Positions 1 to 11,374 of a stretch of 64,000 nt of DNA are shown in pieces. The position numbers were made by a program, and so were the translations under genes. The notes below the pieces were generated by a model. The model was not told the origin of the DNA. It was given only the letters and a program-made list of their open reading frames with translations, and did no database searches. Positions within the stretch are counted from its first letter, which is position 1. The number at the start of each line of letters is the position of its first letter. This DNA comes from Lethocerus indicus. Taxonomy: Eukaryota > Arthropoda > Insecta > Hemiptera > Belostomatidae. The stretch covers positions 6,264,925 through 6,328,924 of the forward strand of contig JACDQD010000003.1 of the NCBI GenBank assembly GCA_019843655.1, read 5' to 3'.

Positions 1-311
1 CTATTTAATACGAATATTTAATTATGAATGGCTTCAGCGGTAACAATAATCCGTAGGATACAGAATCGTTGGGAAAATTTGGAGCTGCGTAACTTCAATG
101 CTACTATTATTTGAACACATTATTATGCACCTTAAACATCTTAAACTGACAATGCTGACAGTCAACAGAAACCTTAGATGCGATTAACTGCGGAATTATT
201 TAAAACGTACCACTCTTCTCCTATGCTATGCTAAAAATTTTAGATGTTTTCGTATTTATGAACCAAATATTGTTTATATCGTTACCAGTACGAATAAGAA
301 TTTATTATTAG
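1..311. other. AT-rich flank of LINE insertion
   Basis: Unique-looking AT-rich DNA with no coding frame or repeat I can recognise. It ends at the 8-bp target duplication of the Jockey-like insertion. Confidence 0.5.
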
Positions 312-319
312 AAGCAACT
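312..319. repeat. Target-site duplication, left, LINE insertion
   Basis: AAGCAACT is repeated exactly at 655-662, directly after the A-rich tail. This is the usual mark of target-primed insertion. Confidence 0.75.
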
Positions 320-654
320 CAAAAGTCCTTCGCACCATCCTTAATGCTCCCTGGTATGTTTCTAACCAGACAATCCACCATGACCTCAACATACCGACAG
401 TCGACGAAGTCGCAAAATCTCGGTTCCTGAAGTTCCACTCCCGCCTTTCTCCACATCCTAATCCACTCGTTCAGTCCCTTTCCTCTTCTACCCATCCATT
501 ATCCCCACCACGACGGCTTAAACGCCACTGGCCCAGAGATCATCTCGGACAGTAGTTAAATCATGGTGGTTTCTTTATCACATGAAAAATATACATGTAT
601 CGATTGCACCTATAATTGTAAAAGTTCATTGTGCAAAATAAAAAGTTAAAAAAA
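320..654 (+). mobile_element. 5'-truncated Jockey-like LINE, 3' end
   Basis: From about 319 to the stop at 553-555 the + strand reads in one frame as the last 78 codons of a Jockey-like LINE ORF2, starting SKVLRTILNAPWYVSN and ending LKRHWPRDHLGQ. This part lies C-terminal to the reverse-transcriptase domain, so no catalytic residue is present. After the stop come about 75 bases of 3' UTR and an A-rich tail at 637-656. The element is cut off at its 5' end, as expected when reverse transcription stops early. The direct repeat AAGCAACT flanks it on both sides (312-319 and 655-662), so the borders are well defined. The frame is still intact to the stop, which suggests a fairly young insertion. 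It cannot move by itself. Confidence 0.85.
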
Positions 655-662
655 AAGCAACT
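655..662. repeat. Target-site duplication, right, LINE insertion
   Basis: Second copy of AAGCAACT, directly after the A-rich tail of the truncated Jockey-like element. Confidence 0.75.
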
Positions 663-2321
663 ATTATAAAATGATTACAGGTTTCTTCTCGCCACTTAAT
701 TCGTCAAAGCGTTCTTACTTAACAAGTGGGCCGCAAGATCACAGTCAAACGCCGTTTAGTCTGTACCTCAATTCAAAGCTAATTTGCTTTATCGAGGACT
801 GCCGCTTATCTAAAGCGGATGCAGGGGGGAGGCCGGGGGCGATGGAGCGGTGGGGGCTCGGGGCTGTAGACGTGGGGTTGGTCTACATTCTGGTGGAAGG
901 AGGCGGGCACAGATTCCACGCACGTCCCCGCCGCGGTATTGTTTCGGAGGAGCCACCGCCAACGGTCCACCACCCCGAGGGAGATCGTCAGAAAGGAGAA
1001 GGGCTTCCCCACCCCGCACTTACCAATTGACCTAAAATAAATATTTTATTCCCGACGAAACGCCACCGATGTTATTGTCGGCCTGATTACAAATGACATT
1101 TAAACGGGGCCTGACCTCCTCTCCCACCGCCGAATGAAGCTCGGAGGGGCTCGACCGGCTTTTAAGGTTATTAGAGACATAGTCCCGGTATAAGCATAGT
1201 AAAAATGTTTTATTAAATACTTGTTTGTCCACGTGATTTAAATAAACCGAACATAAAATAAATAAAGGGGGAAAGCCGTGGGGTTCTCCTCCGTTATTCG
1301 ATACTTGTTAATGGTAATAATTCTGATCGAAATGTTTGTTAGGCGACACAATCTCAAATTTAATTATAAGAACATGATAATATTTCCTCAATTATACTTA
1401 ATTTTATCATATTAATATTAAATTGGTAGTAAACAAAAATAACCGGAATAGTACAATATATTAATAATTTATTAGATCGGACTAAGTTCATATCGTTTGT
1501 TCGATTAAGTACAGGTTATTTTTTTCAACAGGCAGGGTTGCGCTGTTAAATAAGCCGGGGGATTTTACCATTAAGTGGCACTTAATGGGATTGGGAACGA
1601 ATTAAACAGGAATTTTCGACCAGTCCGCGGAGATAACAAATGACGGAGGCCCTCTCTAATCTGTTATGATATGTTTGCTAACTTTAGGTTTAGTTTACTG
1701 GCTCTTAGCTCTGGTGGAAGCACTTTAATACCACTTAACTCTTGTTTTGACAAGCCGGCCCGGCTAAAAGGCAAATATAAATAATGAGGCTTGTATTAAA
1801 TTTTGTTTATGCGGTAAATTCTTTTCAGAAGCGAGCATTTAGGGAATTAAAAAAAACGGAGCGAAAATAATAAATAACTGCATAATCTATTTCGGGGATT
1901 AGCGTGATACAATGAAAATTGATAAATAATTTAAACATCGCTATATTGATATATGAATAGAAAATATATTTCCATCAAGCGAAATGTTCTTTCATTACTG
2001 TCTAATGTAATAATATCAGTTATTACACATAAGTGATAATATCTACAAAAACTAAACATTGAATAAACATAAATACTTTTCGGAAATGAATTATAATTAA
2101 AGTTGTATTAGGTTCAATAAAGTTACTCGCGTAAATATACTTTAAAAAGACAGAAAAATGGATGCAATGTAACCTAAGGAAATATTTTTAAGAGCAGACC
2201 GTCAGACTATAGCATTTCATTTGTTAATGCATTTGGTCTATGAATGAATAAAATATCAAAAAAGCGGAATGAAAGGAACTGTTGACCGCCTGCTCGTAGG
2301 AGTCCTAAGGTTTTCGGGTTG

Positions 2322-2323
<2 letters not shown>
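663..2323. other. Unique intergenic DNA with one GC-rich patch
   Basis: The patch at about 785-1020 is GC-rich and open in several frames on both strands, which reflects base composition rather than coding. The rest is AT-rich. A near-perfect palindrome lies at 1568-1588. No exon, RNA gene or known repeat was recognised. Confidence 0.5.
1568..1588. promoter_or_regulatory. Palindrome with two inverted NK-type homeodomain motifs
   Basis: A 9-bp arm, CCATTAAGT, is followed by GGC and its exact reverse complement. Each arm reads as TTAAGTG, close to the T(C/T)AAGTG site bound by NK-2 class homeodomain proteins. The sequence shows the palindrome; binding is inference. Confidence 0.3.

Positions 2324-2372
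<49 letters not shown>
2324..2372. repeat. (AT)n microsatellite
   Basis: Uninterrupted TA dinucleotides, about 24 units. Confidence 0.95.
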
Positions 2373-2373
<1 letters not shown>

Positions 2374-2520
2374 GAATCCTTTGATAGTTTCAGCCATTAT
2401 GAATATTCAATGTTGGGTTAACTAAAAGCTGTGTCCAATTCCTCGAGAATGTTTGTTAAGAGAAAAATGTTCTTGACACTTGGGTTGATTAGGGCGAATC
2501 TTAAAATGCTTGAAGCAGTC

Positions 2521-2525
<5 letters not shown>

Positions 2526-2560
<35 letters not shown>
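2526..2560. repeat. (AT)n microsatellite
   Basis: Uninterrupted AT dinucleotides, about 17 units, 150 bases after a similar tract. Confidence 0.95.
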
Positions 2561-2563
<3 letters not shown>

Positions 2564-2962
2564 ATTTACTAATTATGATTATAAACATCTGACGTTTGGC
2601 TATGTTATAGTTACGAGCAATATTAATTTACATTATGACTGTAATTGCTATTGAGTGTTGAGCAGGCGTTAAGTGAATTCAAGAAACCGCAAGCTACTTA
2701 AGTACAAGTGGCGAGAAAAAGGAGAAGCTGTATGGCCGTGAGGCGCACTGGCATAGTACGGGGTCATCTGTAACTGTCGCCGAGGGCGGTTCAGATGTCT
2801 CCCGGAATTAAAAGTGGTGGATATGATTTATGAACCGAGAGTCGCTTCGAATTCTCCGCTAAATGGGAAGCGGCCCACCTTTTTCGAAGACGGTTATTAT
2901 TAATAATCTATCCGAGCGTTCTTGGAAGAGGCGGATTAACGATGAGTTCGAATAACCGTAAG

Positions 2963-2974
2963 AAACTACTGTAT
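2963..2974. repeat. Target-site duplication, left, family A copy 1
   Basis: AAACTACTGTAT recurs exactly at 3113-3124. The first six bases of the right copy also match the usual tail end of family A, so the exact break is ambiguous by up to six bases. Confidence 0.7.
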
Positions 2975-3112
2975 ACCGCAGACTTGGCGTATTTCTGTCT
3001 CCTCTCGCCGGTTTGGTCTTTTGCTAGACCGGTCTGTTAGTATCTTAGGAAACAGAAACACACGAAATGTACGGTATTCCAATCCCTCGCAGACCATTAA
3101 CACAGGTATTTT
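2975..3112 (+). mobile_element. Family A copy 1, deleted to 138 bp
   Basis: The left arm (2975-3036) reads like the outer arm of other copies, with TTTCTGTCTCCTCTCGCCGG and then GGTCTTTTGCTAGACC. It joins directly to the right outer arm (ACAGAAACACACGAAAT, 3051-3067) and the tail (GGTATTCCAATCCCTCGCAG onward, to about 3112). The inner arms, hammerhead core and internal segment are missing. The perfect 12-bp flanking repeat shows that this is a complete insertion unit, so the deletion either came before insertion or removed only the inside. Confidence 0.8.
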
Positions 3113-3124
3113 AAACTACTGTAT
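3113..3124. repeat. Target-site duplication, right, family A copy 1
   Basis: Exact repeat of AAACTACTGTAT at 2963-2974. Confidence 0.7.
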
Positions 3125-3564
3125 GTTTGCGGTACATTTTCCCACCATAATCATGTAACCTTACTATTTTTACTTTTCCAAAGTATTACGCGATTATATC
3201 GATAGTACTAGTGGACTACAGGAGACAAAACAGAGTGATGTTGAGGGCGTTTGGTTTCGGCGAGGTAGACACTAAAGTGCGGTTGGACACAGAAAGCTAT
3301 TACAGAAGTAGGCACGTGCGAATATCCAAGGGAGGGGTATTCGGAGGCGCGTATTCGGGGCGGTATGAGAAAGCGGCGTTAAACGCAATGGAAGAGGGCG
3401 CCGGCATGAATATTTAATAGCGGAAGTGGAGGGCCGGGGCCCCGGGGGTGAATTATCCTTTTTCAAGAAGTAGAAGTCGGCCCTGCTGGAGGGAGAAGGC
3501 CGCGGGGCCGGACAATGGGACAACGTGGCCGGCATGTGAAAGGGCCCCGATCCCTCTAGTCCTC

Positions 3565-3595
<31 letters not shown>

Positions 3596-3864
3596 CTTCA
3601 GGTATTGTTGTTCAACTGTGAATCGGTCATTGTTGAGATCCCCGGGAGCGTAAATAAGAGGCGGCCGGCCCGAGCGACACGCGCCCCGACCACTTACCGG
3701 CCCACTCCTAATGGCCAATTACCCACACCGCTCGACAACCTCCTCTCGAGCCCTAGTTCAAAAAAGAACTTCTAACAATTGAACTTTACCAAATAATTCC
3801 CGATTAGAATTATATTATTATCCCCGAAAACGGATTACTATAATTTATACCTAAGATTAAAATC
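3125..3864. other. Unique DNA with GC-rich patch
   Basis: GC-rich at about 3340-3700, with a (GCCA)n tract inside. The 148-codon minus-strand frame over 3272-3718 is low-complexity and spans the tetranucleotide repeat, so I do not call it a gene. Confidence 0.5.
3565..3594. repeat. (GCCA)n microsatellite
   Basis: About seven tandem GCCA units within a GC-rich patch. Confidence 0.9.
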
Positions 3865-4010
3865 AACGTTTGTCACGACCTCAATATTGGGCTATTGGTC
3901 GACCAATGGTCGACAGCCATAAAAACCCAGTTCAAAAACTTTAATTCCCATCTCATACCAATTTACTCGTGCAATCCCTCTCCTCTGTTACTCATCCAAT
4001 ATCCACGGAA
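3865..4010 (+). mobile_element. Decayed Jockey-like LINE 3' fragment
   Basis: Bases around 3868-3880 (CACGACCTCAAT) and 3968-4000 (CAATCCCTCTCCTCTGTTAC onward) align in order with the C-terminal coding region of the element at 320-654, with many differences and no open frame. An A-rich stretch follows from about 4008. Old and broken. The assignment rests on patchy identity. Confidence 0.5.
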
Positions 4011-4250
4011 TAAAAAAGAAAATGAAGAGAGAAAAAATATATAATGTAGCGTTTTTGTGTAAGGTATAAAGTGTTGTTCTGAACTGTCACACCTAACATA
4101 TTATGAAACCCGATTTTCTCAGTTATTCACTTCGTGCACTTCACAGGTTGTTGAAGGATGGCTATATATACAGATAGATACACATTGATAATCGTTTCGA
4201 GGTTATAGAAGAATTTTTATTGTACCATAATGTAACTCGGTTCCTGACTC

Positions 4251-4282
4251 GGGCAGGTTTCAGCCTGTCATAAAACCTGCCC
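4251..4282. repeat. Perfect 10-bp hairpin
   Basis: GGGCAGGTTT at 4251-4260 and its exact reverse complement at 4273-4282 enclose a 12-base loop. No T-run follows closely enough to suggest a pol III terminator. Confidence 0.7.
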
Positions 4283-5633
4283 CAGACAGTGTTAACGTTT
4301 TTTTCGTTTCAAATTAACAAAAAATTGGTATTCGGTACTAACCGAGACACTGACGCGTACATCCAACATGTATACGAGTGTACATTATTCCAAATTTTTA
4401 CGATAATTTCCTTATATTCTTGAAATGAAGATTCTTTATAAAAACTAAACGGTGGGAAGAAGGGTGTTTTTCGAAACCTGGCAACCCGACAGGATAACGT
4501 ACGTTAGTGTCTTTAGACGGTGGCATTACGCTAAGGCGTGCAGTCATTATGTCCACCATCGCGGTGGAGTATAATTGCAATTTCCGCACCGTTGGGCATT
4601 TTCTACAGTGGGCTTACTTTGTTTCAATATTCGGAATTTTCGCAGGGGCAAAGGGCCGTTTCCAAGTCGCGGCGGGCCCCTCTAATTCCGGCCCTCTCGT
4701 CCATCAGGAAGCCCACTTCACCTTTTAAAGAAGGCCTCCGGATCCACAAAAGGGATGAAAGCTCCGCCCACTGTGGGCTAGCAGGCTTCAACTTAATGAC
4801 CGGCCCGACGTAATTTTCCTGAAAGACGGTCAATTAAAACAGAAAGCCTAAATTACGACAAAGTTGTTGTGGCCGAAGATCGAATTCACTACTGGAGATT
4901 ATTTGATGATATTGTTGCGCAAGAAAAAAATATTCATAAATTAAACACATATACTATTTCATAAAATTAAGATCTCCTATTGAGGTCTCCTTTAGTCGAA
5001 TAATAAGGTAATTAGTTGTGTCGATGGGGAATGTTATGTCAGCAATTTCACTGCGCTGATGATACTTCGACTTATTGTACTCCAAGAGATATGAACTGAT
5101 GAAACCATGTTTTTACAGTAGGTACGTAGATTAAAATGAAGTTCCAAACTCTTCGTATTTGTCCTACCTAGTTTTCCATATGAAGTTTAGTTCATATTTA
5201 ATAGTCAAAATCAAATTAGAATTAGGTTTTTTTTTATTCAAACTGTAACAAAATTGAATGAATATTAATATTATTAATTGTGATTTACTGTAAACTCACA
5301 GATTTGAACAGGTTTGAAAATAAAGATCTTTTAACTGCATAAAGCGTAACAAAGAAACAAAGAACTAGGCAATTCAAAAAATATAAAATTTATTCATATT
5401 AGTGAACTATAGTATTTACTAGTACCACAAGTAAAGTACTTCAGTATGTATAGACACATTTGTATCGATGAAAAATTACTTTAACGACTCGAGCGAAGTT
5501 CACCCTCGATCAAAAATTAATCTCGTGTACGATGTATGTCGTGTCTAATTACACAAGTAGGGTGTGCTCTACGCTTAAGCGCAACAGAATGTTTTGGTTA
5601 GGGGAGGAGCCGCTCACGAATTTCGCTTATGCC

Positions 5634-5667
5634 ATAACCGTCATAACTATAAGAGTTTGACGGTTAT
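5634..5667. repeat. Perfect 10-bp hairpin
   Basis: ATAACCGTCA at 5634-5643 pairs with TGACGGTTAT at 5658-5667 around a 14-base loop. Confidence 0.7.
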
Positions 5668-5868
5668 TTGCACCGGCACGCCAAGCACCAATTGGGTCTC
5701 AGCAACACAATCTTAATGGCGGTATCTCTTTCAACGGACCTACATTTCGGCTTTTCGAATTTTCTTTTTGAAACCACCGAATTCGACGGTGTATTATTGG
5801 CGGGCCGTGTACTGGGTATTTTAAAAATGCGATTAAAACAATCGCCGTCCTCGAACACGTGAGCCCTA

Positions 5869-5871
<3 letters not shown>

Positions 5872-5923
<52 letters not shown>
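5872..5923. repeat. (GA)n microsatellite
   Basis: About 26 uninterrupted AG dinucleotides. Confidence 0.95.
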
Positions 5924-5927
<4 letters not shown>

Positions 5928-6088
5928 CCGATTTCGTAGGTTTATTTAATGCCGCGACCAATTCGCTGTGTAGACTGCCGAAAGGCGATCACGAAATGCT
6001 TGTTGCGAACTTATAAATTCAAAAATATTCAACTCTAACTTCATATTGGTTTTGAATTGAAGCATTTTCAGGTTCTTTGTTCAATATT

Positions 6089-6137
<49 letters not shown>

Positions 6138-7494
6138 TACCAATATAAATATAAATTTATCTATATATTATGAACCCCCGACGGGGAATGGGTCCTGGAA
6201 ATCAATCACGCTAATAGGCTCAGTGAATTCTGTTCTGTCAAGGAAAAGATTAGAAGCAAAGTTCCCTAATGGACTTAATCTTAAAACTTCCGGCTCAATC
6301 AGAATATTTGCCCAATCAATAGGAATGCTCAATTCAATAGTAGTTTATTGCAGCGGACATAATTGATAAGTTGTAATTGTTTACATAAATTTCCAGTAAG
6401 ACCAGTATTTATTATTATTTTCCCTTGTAATACGGCAATAATACAGAAAACTGGAAATTTGATTTACAGAAATTAGTATATAAAATTATATCCAAGTACG
6501 TACTTAATATTTCAAGTTAAACTTAGACTCAGTCAAAACAATTCATTCCATTGGCATTTTTTAATTTTCTTATAGAGCGGCCGCTAATGCTATTTCGTGC
6601 GGTTATCATCCCCAGAATTTATTAATCGATTTATTATTATTGGTTAAGCGATGAATTTATAATATTAAATTTTCTCGCCTTATCTGCCGTTGCAATTTAT
6701 CGGCCCTCAATTTATTTTTTAAGTGAACAAAAATTTACCTAACTTCTTGTTCCAAGTGATCCATCTATTGAATGTACTCGAAGCGATACAAAATTAGGAA
6801 TTAGTGTTTTTCCATTAAATATGAACGTTAAAATCAAGTTGTATATGGAGTTTAGTTCTGAGTAAATAGTCCATATCAAAATAGACATAATTTTTCTATT
6901 GCCTCCATGAAATCATGAACCAAATGCATATATTATAAATTGACTAATGTCATTCACCGCCTATATTTAATTCTACTAAATTTATTCTTGAGAACCACAA
7001 TTATAGACTTAATACCTCCTATGGCGCCTCAGATTGCCCTTTTGTGTGGGCAAATGAGATAGATATTCGGTGGCATTTTATTGTCGCATTATAATCGAAT
7101 TAGCGGAGCGTGTCGGAAAAGGCAAGGATTCAGTCAGGGCTCCGTCGGGCTTAAATGAAAGATAAAAGGGGCACTCGGTCGGATTGGAGTGCGTGTGTTC
7201 CCGTTACCAGGGGGAAATCGCACGCGACCAGACCGAAACCTGTGGCGTATTAACAACTTGGCTTCCGCAAAATAGAAAATAATGGTAACGGTATAATTTA
7301 AATTTTAATATTCTTTTTATATTGTTTTCTTTGGATATTGTTTTTCATTCGGGGCGGGGCGGGGGAGAGTGACAGATTCCTCCTTATGAATTTCCAAAAA
7401 TGTTAGCCCGATTCGTTGTTCAGGAATATCTGAGTTGTTCAGGAATCTGAATATTATAACCCCTATATTGTTCGGACTTCATTATCTGGAGTGT
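5924..7494. other. Unique AT-rich DNA with one AT microsatellite
   Basis: Apart from the AT tract at 6090-6133 I see no repeat or gene. A GC-box-like cluster of three G-runs separated by single C's sits at 7351-7365. Confidence 0.45.
6090..6133. repeat. (AT)n microsatellite
   Basis: About 22 uninterrupted AT dinucleotides. Confidence 0.95.
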
Positions 7495-7572
7495 CACCAA
7501 ACCAGCGAGAGGAGACAGAGGAACGCGAAAACTACGGTTTCTAACCACTCGCGGACCACAAGACTGGTATTC
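7495..7572 (+). mobile_element. Family A copy 2, right-end fragment
   Basis: The sequence starts at CACCAAACCAGCGAGAGGAG, which is the outer right arm, and runs through CTACGG into the tail (CTCGCGGACCACAAGACTGG). Everything inside that point is missing. This is consistent with 5' truncation. I found no flanking direct repeat. Confidence 0.75.
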
Positions 7573-8915
7573 CGAATAAGTTTAACATACTACCGCAACC
7601 GTAACCCTTGTCTGCATAGAATATATTTAACAAAAAGGTCGTGAGAATCGGAATTATGTGAATAGCTTGCTGACTGAGCATTCTGTAACGCCACGATTAC
7701 TTCCAAGGCGATTTATGTGGCTTTTGTTAAACCATTTTTCCTGTAGCTGCCGCTTACCGTGTTTTAACATTAAATAAATATACATTATTATTTAGTACGA
7801 CACATTCCACTGTAACCGTAGCGTGGATGTTAACTTGAATGATGAACGTGGAAAATATTCCGCGTTCTCTTTGCACACTTAATTGAAACGCTCGCTTTGC
7901 TTCGTTTGAAATTGTTCCCAACGGCAGTTTATCGCGCTGTTGAATTGAATGTTTTACGTACTGCAGCATTGCTCCAGGTAAGGAAGCAATTTTTTTTAAC
8001 AGCGATTAAACGTGTTAATCTACCTATACAGGCCCGGAAGAGTTAATTAAATTTCCGCTTTCTCAGAAACACCAATTTTGTATTTAATCGAGTCAATAAA
8101 CGCAGGCGGCGGGTTCCAATAATTTGGTCGGTAAATCAATCGAGCTACATTTTTTCACTTCAGGACCTATTAATTACAAGAAAAATATCGGAAAAACAAT
8201 ACAAATAAAAGGAGAAAAAGAAAGTCATCCCGCCTGAATAATTACTTCCGTCTTATAAATGCCAATTAATGCTGTTTTTTGTTCACGATGAAAGAAATAC
8301 TTGCAGCTATTCCCGCTGACTCTTTTAAATAAAATATTGCTTTTTGTGTAAATAAAATGATCATTCTCTTGTAATAAGGGTCACAGTCTTACCAATTATT
8401 AGAGCTTAGGGGAAACAGAAAACTAAATAGGCTGTAAATTATTAAATATTAGAGCAATCGTTTTACACAAAAGTAGCTGTTTTTTATTGTTAGAGAACCA
8501 TTATAATTGCAATATCCCTTTTCCACTCGGCGACGCAGCTTATTAGGTGGAGGCAGAATATGTCAAGAGTGACACTCTGGACCCTCGTGGACCCTCGACA
8601 TCTATCTTAAAATATTAATTACAGTATTATACTAATTTTACGCTCGAATTTATACACAAATCAGTTTCGCATGATTATAAATGATGGTGTATTGTAGGCG
8701 CGGTTCGGCTGCTGGCTTAAGATTACTTCCGTATGGAGGAACATTCAAATTAGGTTTTAATGTTGAAACTGAAGGGGGTTTTAAGTGTGGACGGCGTGGG
8801 CCGGATGATCAGCTAGTGTAGTCCTGGGGCTTCGTCTGGCAGTCGCGGCCACCGGATCCGCCAGATGCATTTTTAAAAGCATTGCCACTCCTTTCCCTCG
8901 GATAGTGCCGGGTCT

Positions 8916-8931
8916 GGGAGGGAGGGGGGGG
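8916..8931 (+). other. Potential G-quadruplex
   Basis: Runs of 3, 3 and 8 G's separated by single A's. The 8-G run can supply two tetrad columns. Sequence potential only. Confidence 0.35.
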
Positions 8932-11358
8932 TCATTTGTTCAACAACAGTTCGGAATATTTCATGAAACGGCGCCCGTAATCGAAACACGTATTTGAAGA
9001 TTAAAGAGGGGTCCGGCCTTCCTCTTTTTTTTCTCAATTTCCTTCTTTTTTCGTCTCGTGAACTCACTTTAAACCGCGGCTCAAATTGCTCTTCGTGAAT
9101 AAACATAAAGTCACAAAATTGGATTTGACGCTTTGACTAGTTCTGCCTTGGCCATTCACCAGGGTTCAGGGTCCAGATCTCCGTTATTTATCTACAGTTT
9201 TTTACATTAAAACTGAACTGTTAAACCTTGAGTAACATTTAGTTATGAACTAAAATATAATCACTTATAAAATGTTACATATATTCGAACGTGATTATCC
9301 TGTTTTCTCTTAACGAGGAACCTATACAAGGTGTTATATGCAATTGTTATCGGTAATTAATTATTAATTAATAATGGTTATGTAAATTATGTAGGAAGGG
9401 TACAACTTAATACATCGTTGGAAAATGCTCGCGTAGATGTTTGTACTACGCACACAACTCCATTAATGAAATCACTATATCCCGAATGAATGAGTGGGTA
9501 AATTAAATCAGTAATTTCCCCTGTGATTCCCGCTTGTAAATTTCAATGCCCAATATATTTAATTAAGTAAACGCCATTTGACGTTTACTGTTGTATTCAA
9601 TGTCTTGCGGCGGCGTAGAACCGTCTGCGGCGGGAAGCTCGGACGACCCAAGCTCTATTATTTAATCACACATCGTTATGGTGGGAGGGTCCGTCAGCAA
9701 AGTTAACGCCATACATAAATACTCCGAAATTAAAGAGACAACAATATGACATTGTTCGCCCTACAATTAAACAATGAACATGGATGGGGACATAGAATCG
9801 TAAGATATTAAGAAATTAGGATTATGACTATTCACTTATTAAAAATTTTAATATTTCAATATTATTAAAATAATGAGCTTTACGTATGAGAAATTTCGTG
9901 ACAGATTTGCTTAACTGAGAAGTAGGATACTGTAATGCTGTCTCGAATGTTTGAGGGCCATAAAATTGAATTTGTAACCCAAAAATGTGACGGCACTTAT
10001 TAGGTTACTGCCTCGCATTTTTCACACTATTTATTTGGAAAATTAAATCCAATTTGCTTAGTAGATTTCATCGTCGAGTAGCCAACAATGGTGGCATTAG
10101 GGCCCTAAGGTCAATAACAGTATCGACCGTCTCGTTAAAATCTATTGGTCCACCTCTCTGGTGACGCATAAGTCAGTGTAATTGCGGACGGGGACCCTGC
10201 CTGCCCGCGGCTCCAAATCTGGCCAAAGTTAATTAGGCAAAGCCCGAAATCGGAGCGGCGGCCTCGGCGGTCAATATAACCTTAATCCAATCCAAACGCC
10301 GTAGATAATGCAATATTAAGCCCGGGGCACTGGGGTCCACTAATGAGGCGACAATGCGGTCCTGCACCGGCACCCGCACCCCCCTGCTAGTGCCACTGCC
10401 TGCTCAACTAAGCGGTTACCTATAAGATTAGCTCAAGTTATACAGCGACACCGTCTAGACGCACGGTTCGGCAGCACACGGACAAATACCGAACACAATT
10501 TCAGTTTACGAACTTGGAAAAAGTAAGGCGAAGAGCGAACAAACTTCGATTACTTCCGTGACGGAAATTTTCGTTTCCTTCAGATCGGAAAATTGGAAGG
10601 AAATTTGGAATAGATTTTTGACATCCCGCATGTTTTTCAAATTTCCGAGGAGATTCAAATTCAAATTTTCGAGTAGTGCAATTTTACTATCAAATCTGAT
10701 AGTGTGTCAAGTGGGTTGCAACTCGCTAAGTTGTAAAAACTACACTTTGCGAGGATAAAATTCCAGCTCATCACAAAAATATAGGGGCAGGTAAACAAAC
10801 AGATGAGGAGAAATTTCGTTGACGGCCAAACCAAGAAACAATTTTTGTGTTCGATTCTTCTGTTTGGTGCGTGTGTTTGGGATTCGTCTATTACCGAACA
10901 CTAGTCCTGATTTCTCACCGTATGTAGAAGAAAGTCCGTGTCAGTGATGGAAACGCACAGGTGTGTACTGCTCATGCCTTAGTATTTGTCCTGGTTGTTA
11001 TTTATTGTTGCCTACTGGCAGCGTGCAGTTAACGCGAACTGAAGCCGTATTTCGCGTGTCCCATAGGCCGTTTCATTTGTTCATTTTTCAAGTGGCAAAC
11101 GTTAGCGCACCCGATCTGATAGAGAACGCGTCGCAAAAAACCGACAGCCCGAATTGATATTTCCATTTTAAATATTAATTGAACTAGGAAATTGGCCCGG
11201 GGCATTTATCTTTAAGGGCTTTTTTCGGTTCGTCCGTCTATCCGTCGAATGCGGTCGGCCGTGAAATCCGGAAAATAAACAAGGGGATAAACGGAGGGCG
11301 GTTTCCGGCTCAAAGCTTCGGTCGAGGCCCCGGTCAGGGACCGATGCGATGAATAAAA

Positions 11359-11374
11359 CCAATTAATTAATTGG
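11359..11374. promoter_or_regulatory. Perfect 16-bp palindrome of homeodomain core sites
   Basis: CCAATTAATTAATTGG is its own reverse complement and contains overlapping TAATTA cores, the basic homeodomain site. It sits at the edge of a GC-rich patch. Function is inference. Confidence 0.3.

Larger units (their letters stand above)
4011..5871. other. Unique intergenic DNA with two hairpins
   Basis: AT-rich and without a coding signal. It holds inverted repeats at 4251-4282 and 5634-5667. Short open frames near 4400-4830 overlap on both strands and look like chance. Confidence 0.45.

Noticed and set aside
3272..3718. 148-codon minus frame
   Set aside because: It spans a (GCCA)n microsatellite and GC-rich DNA; the repeat gives a Trp-Leu-Ala-Gly run. 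No family similarity recognised.
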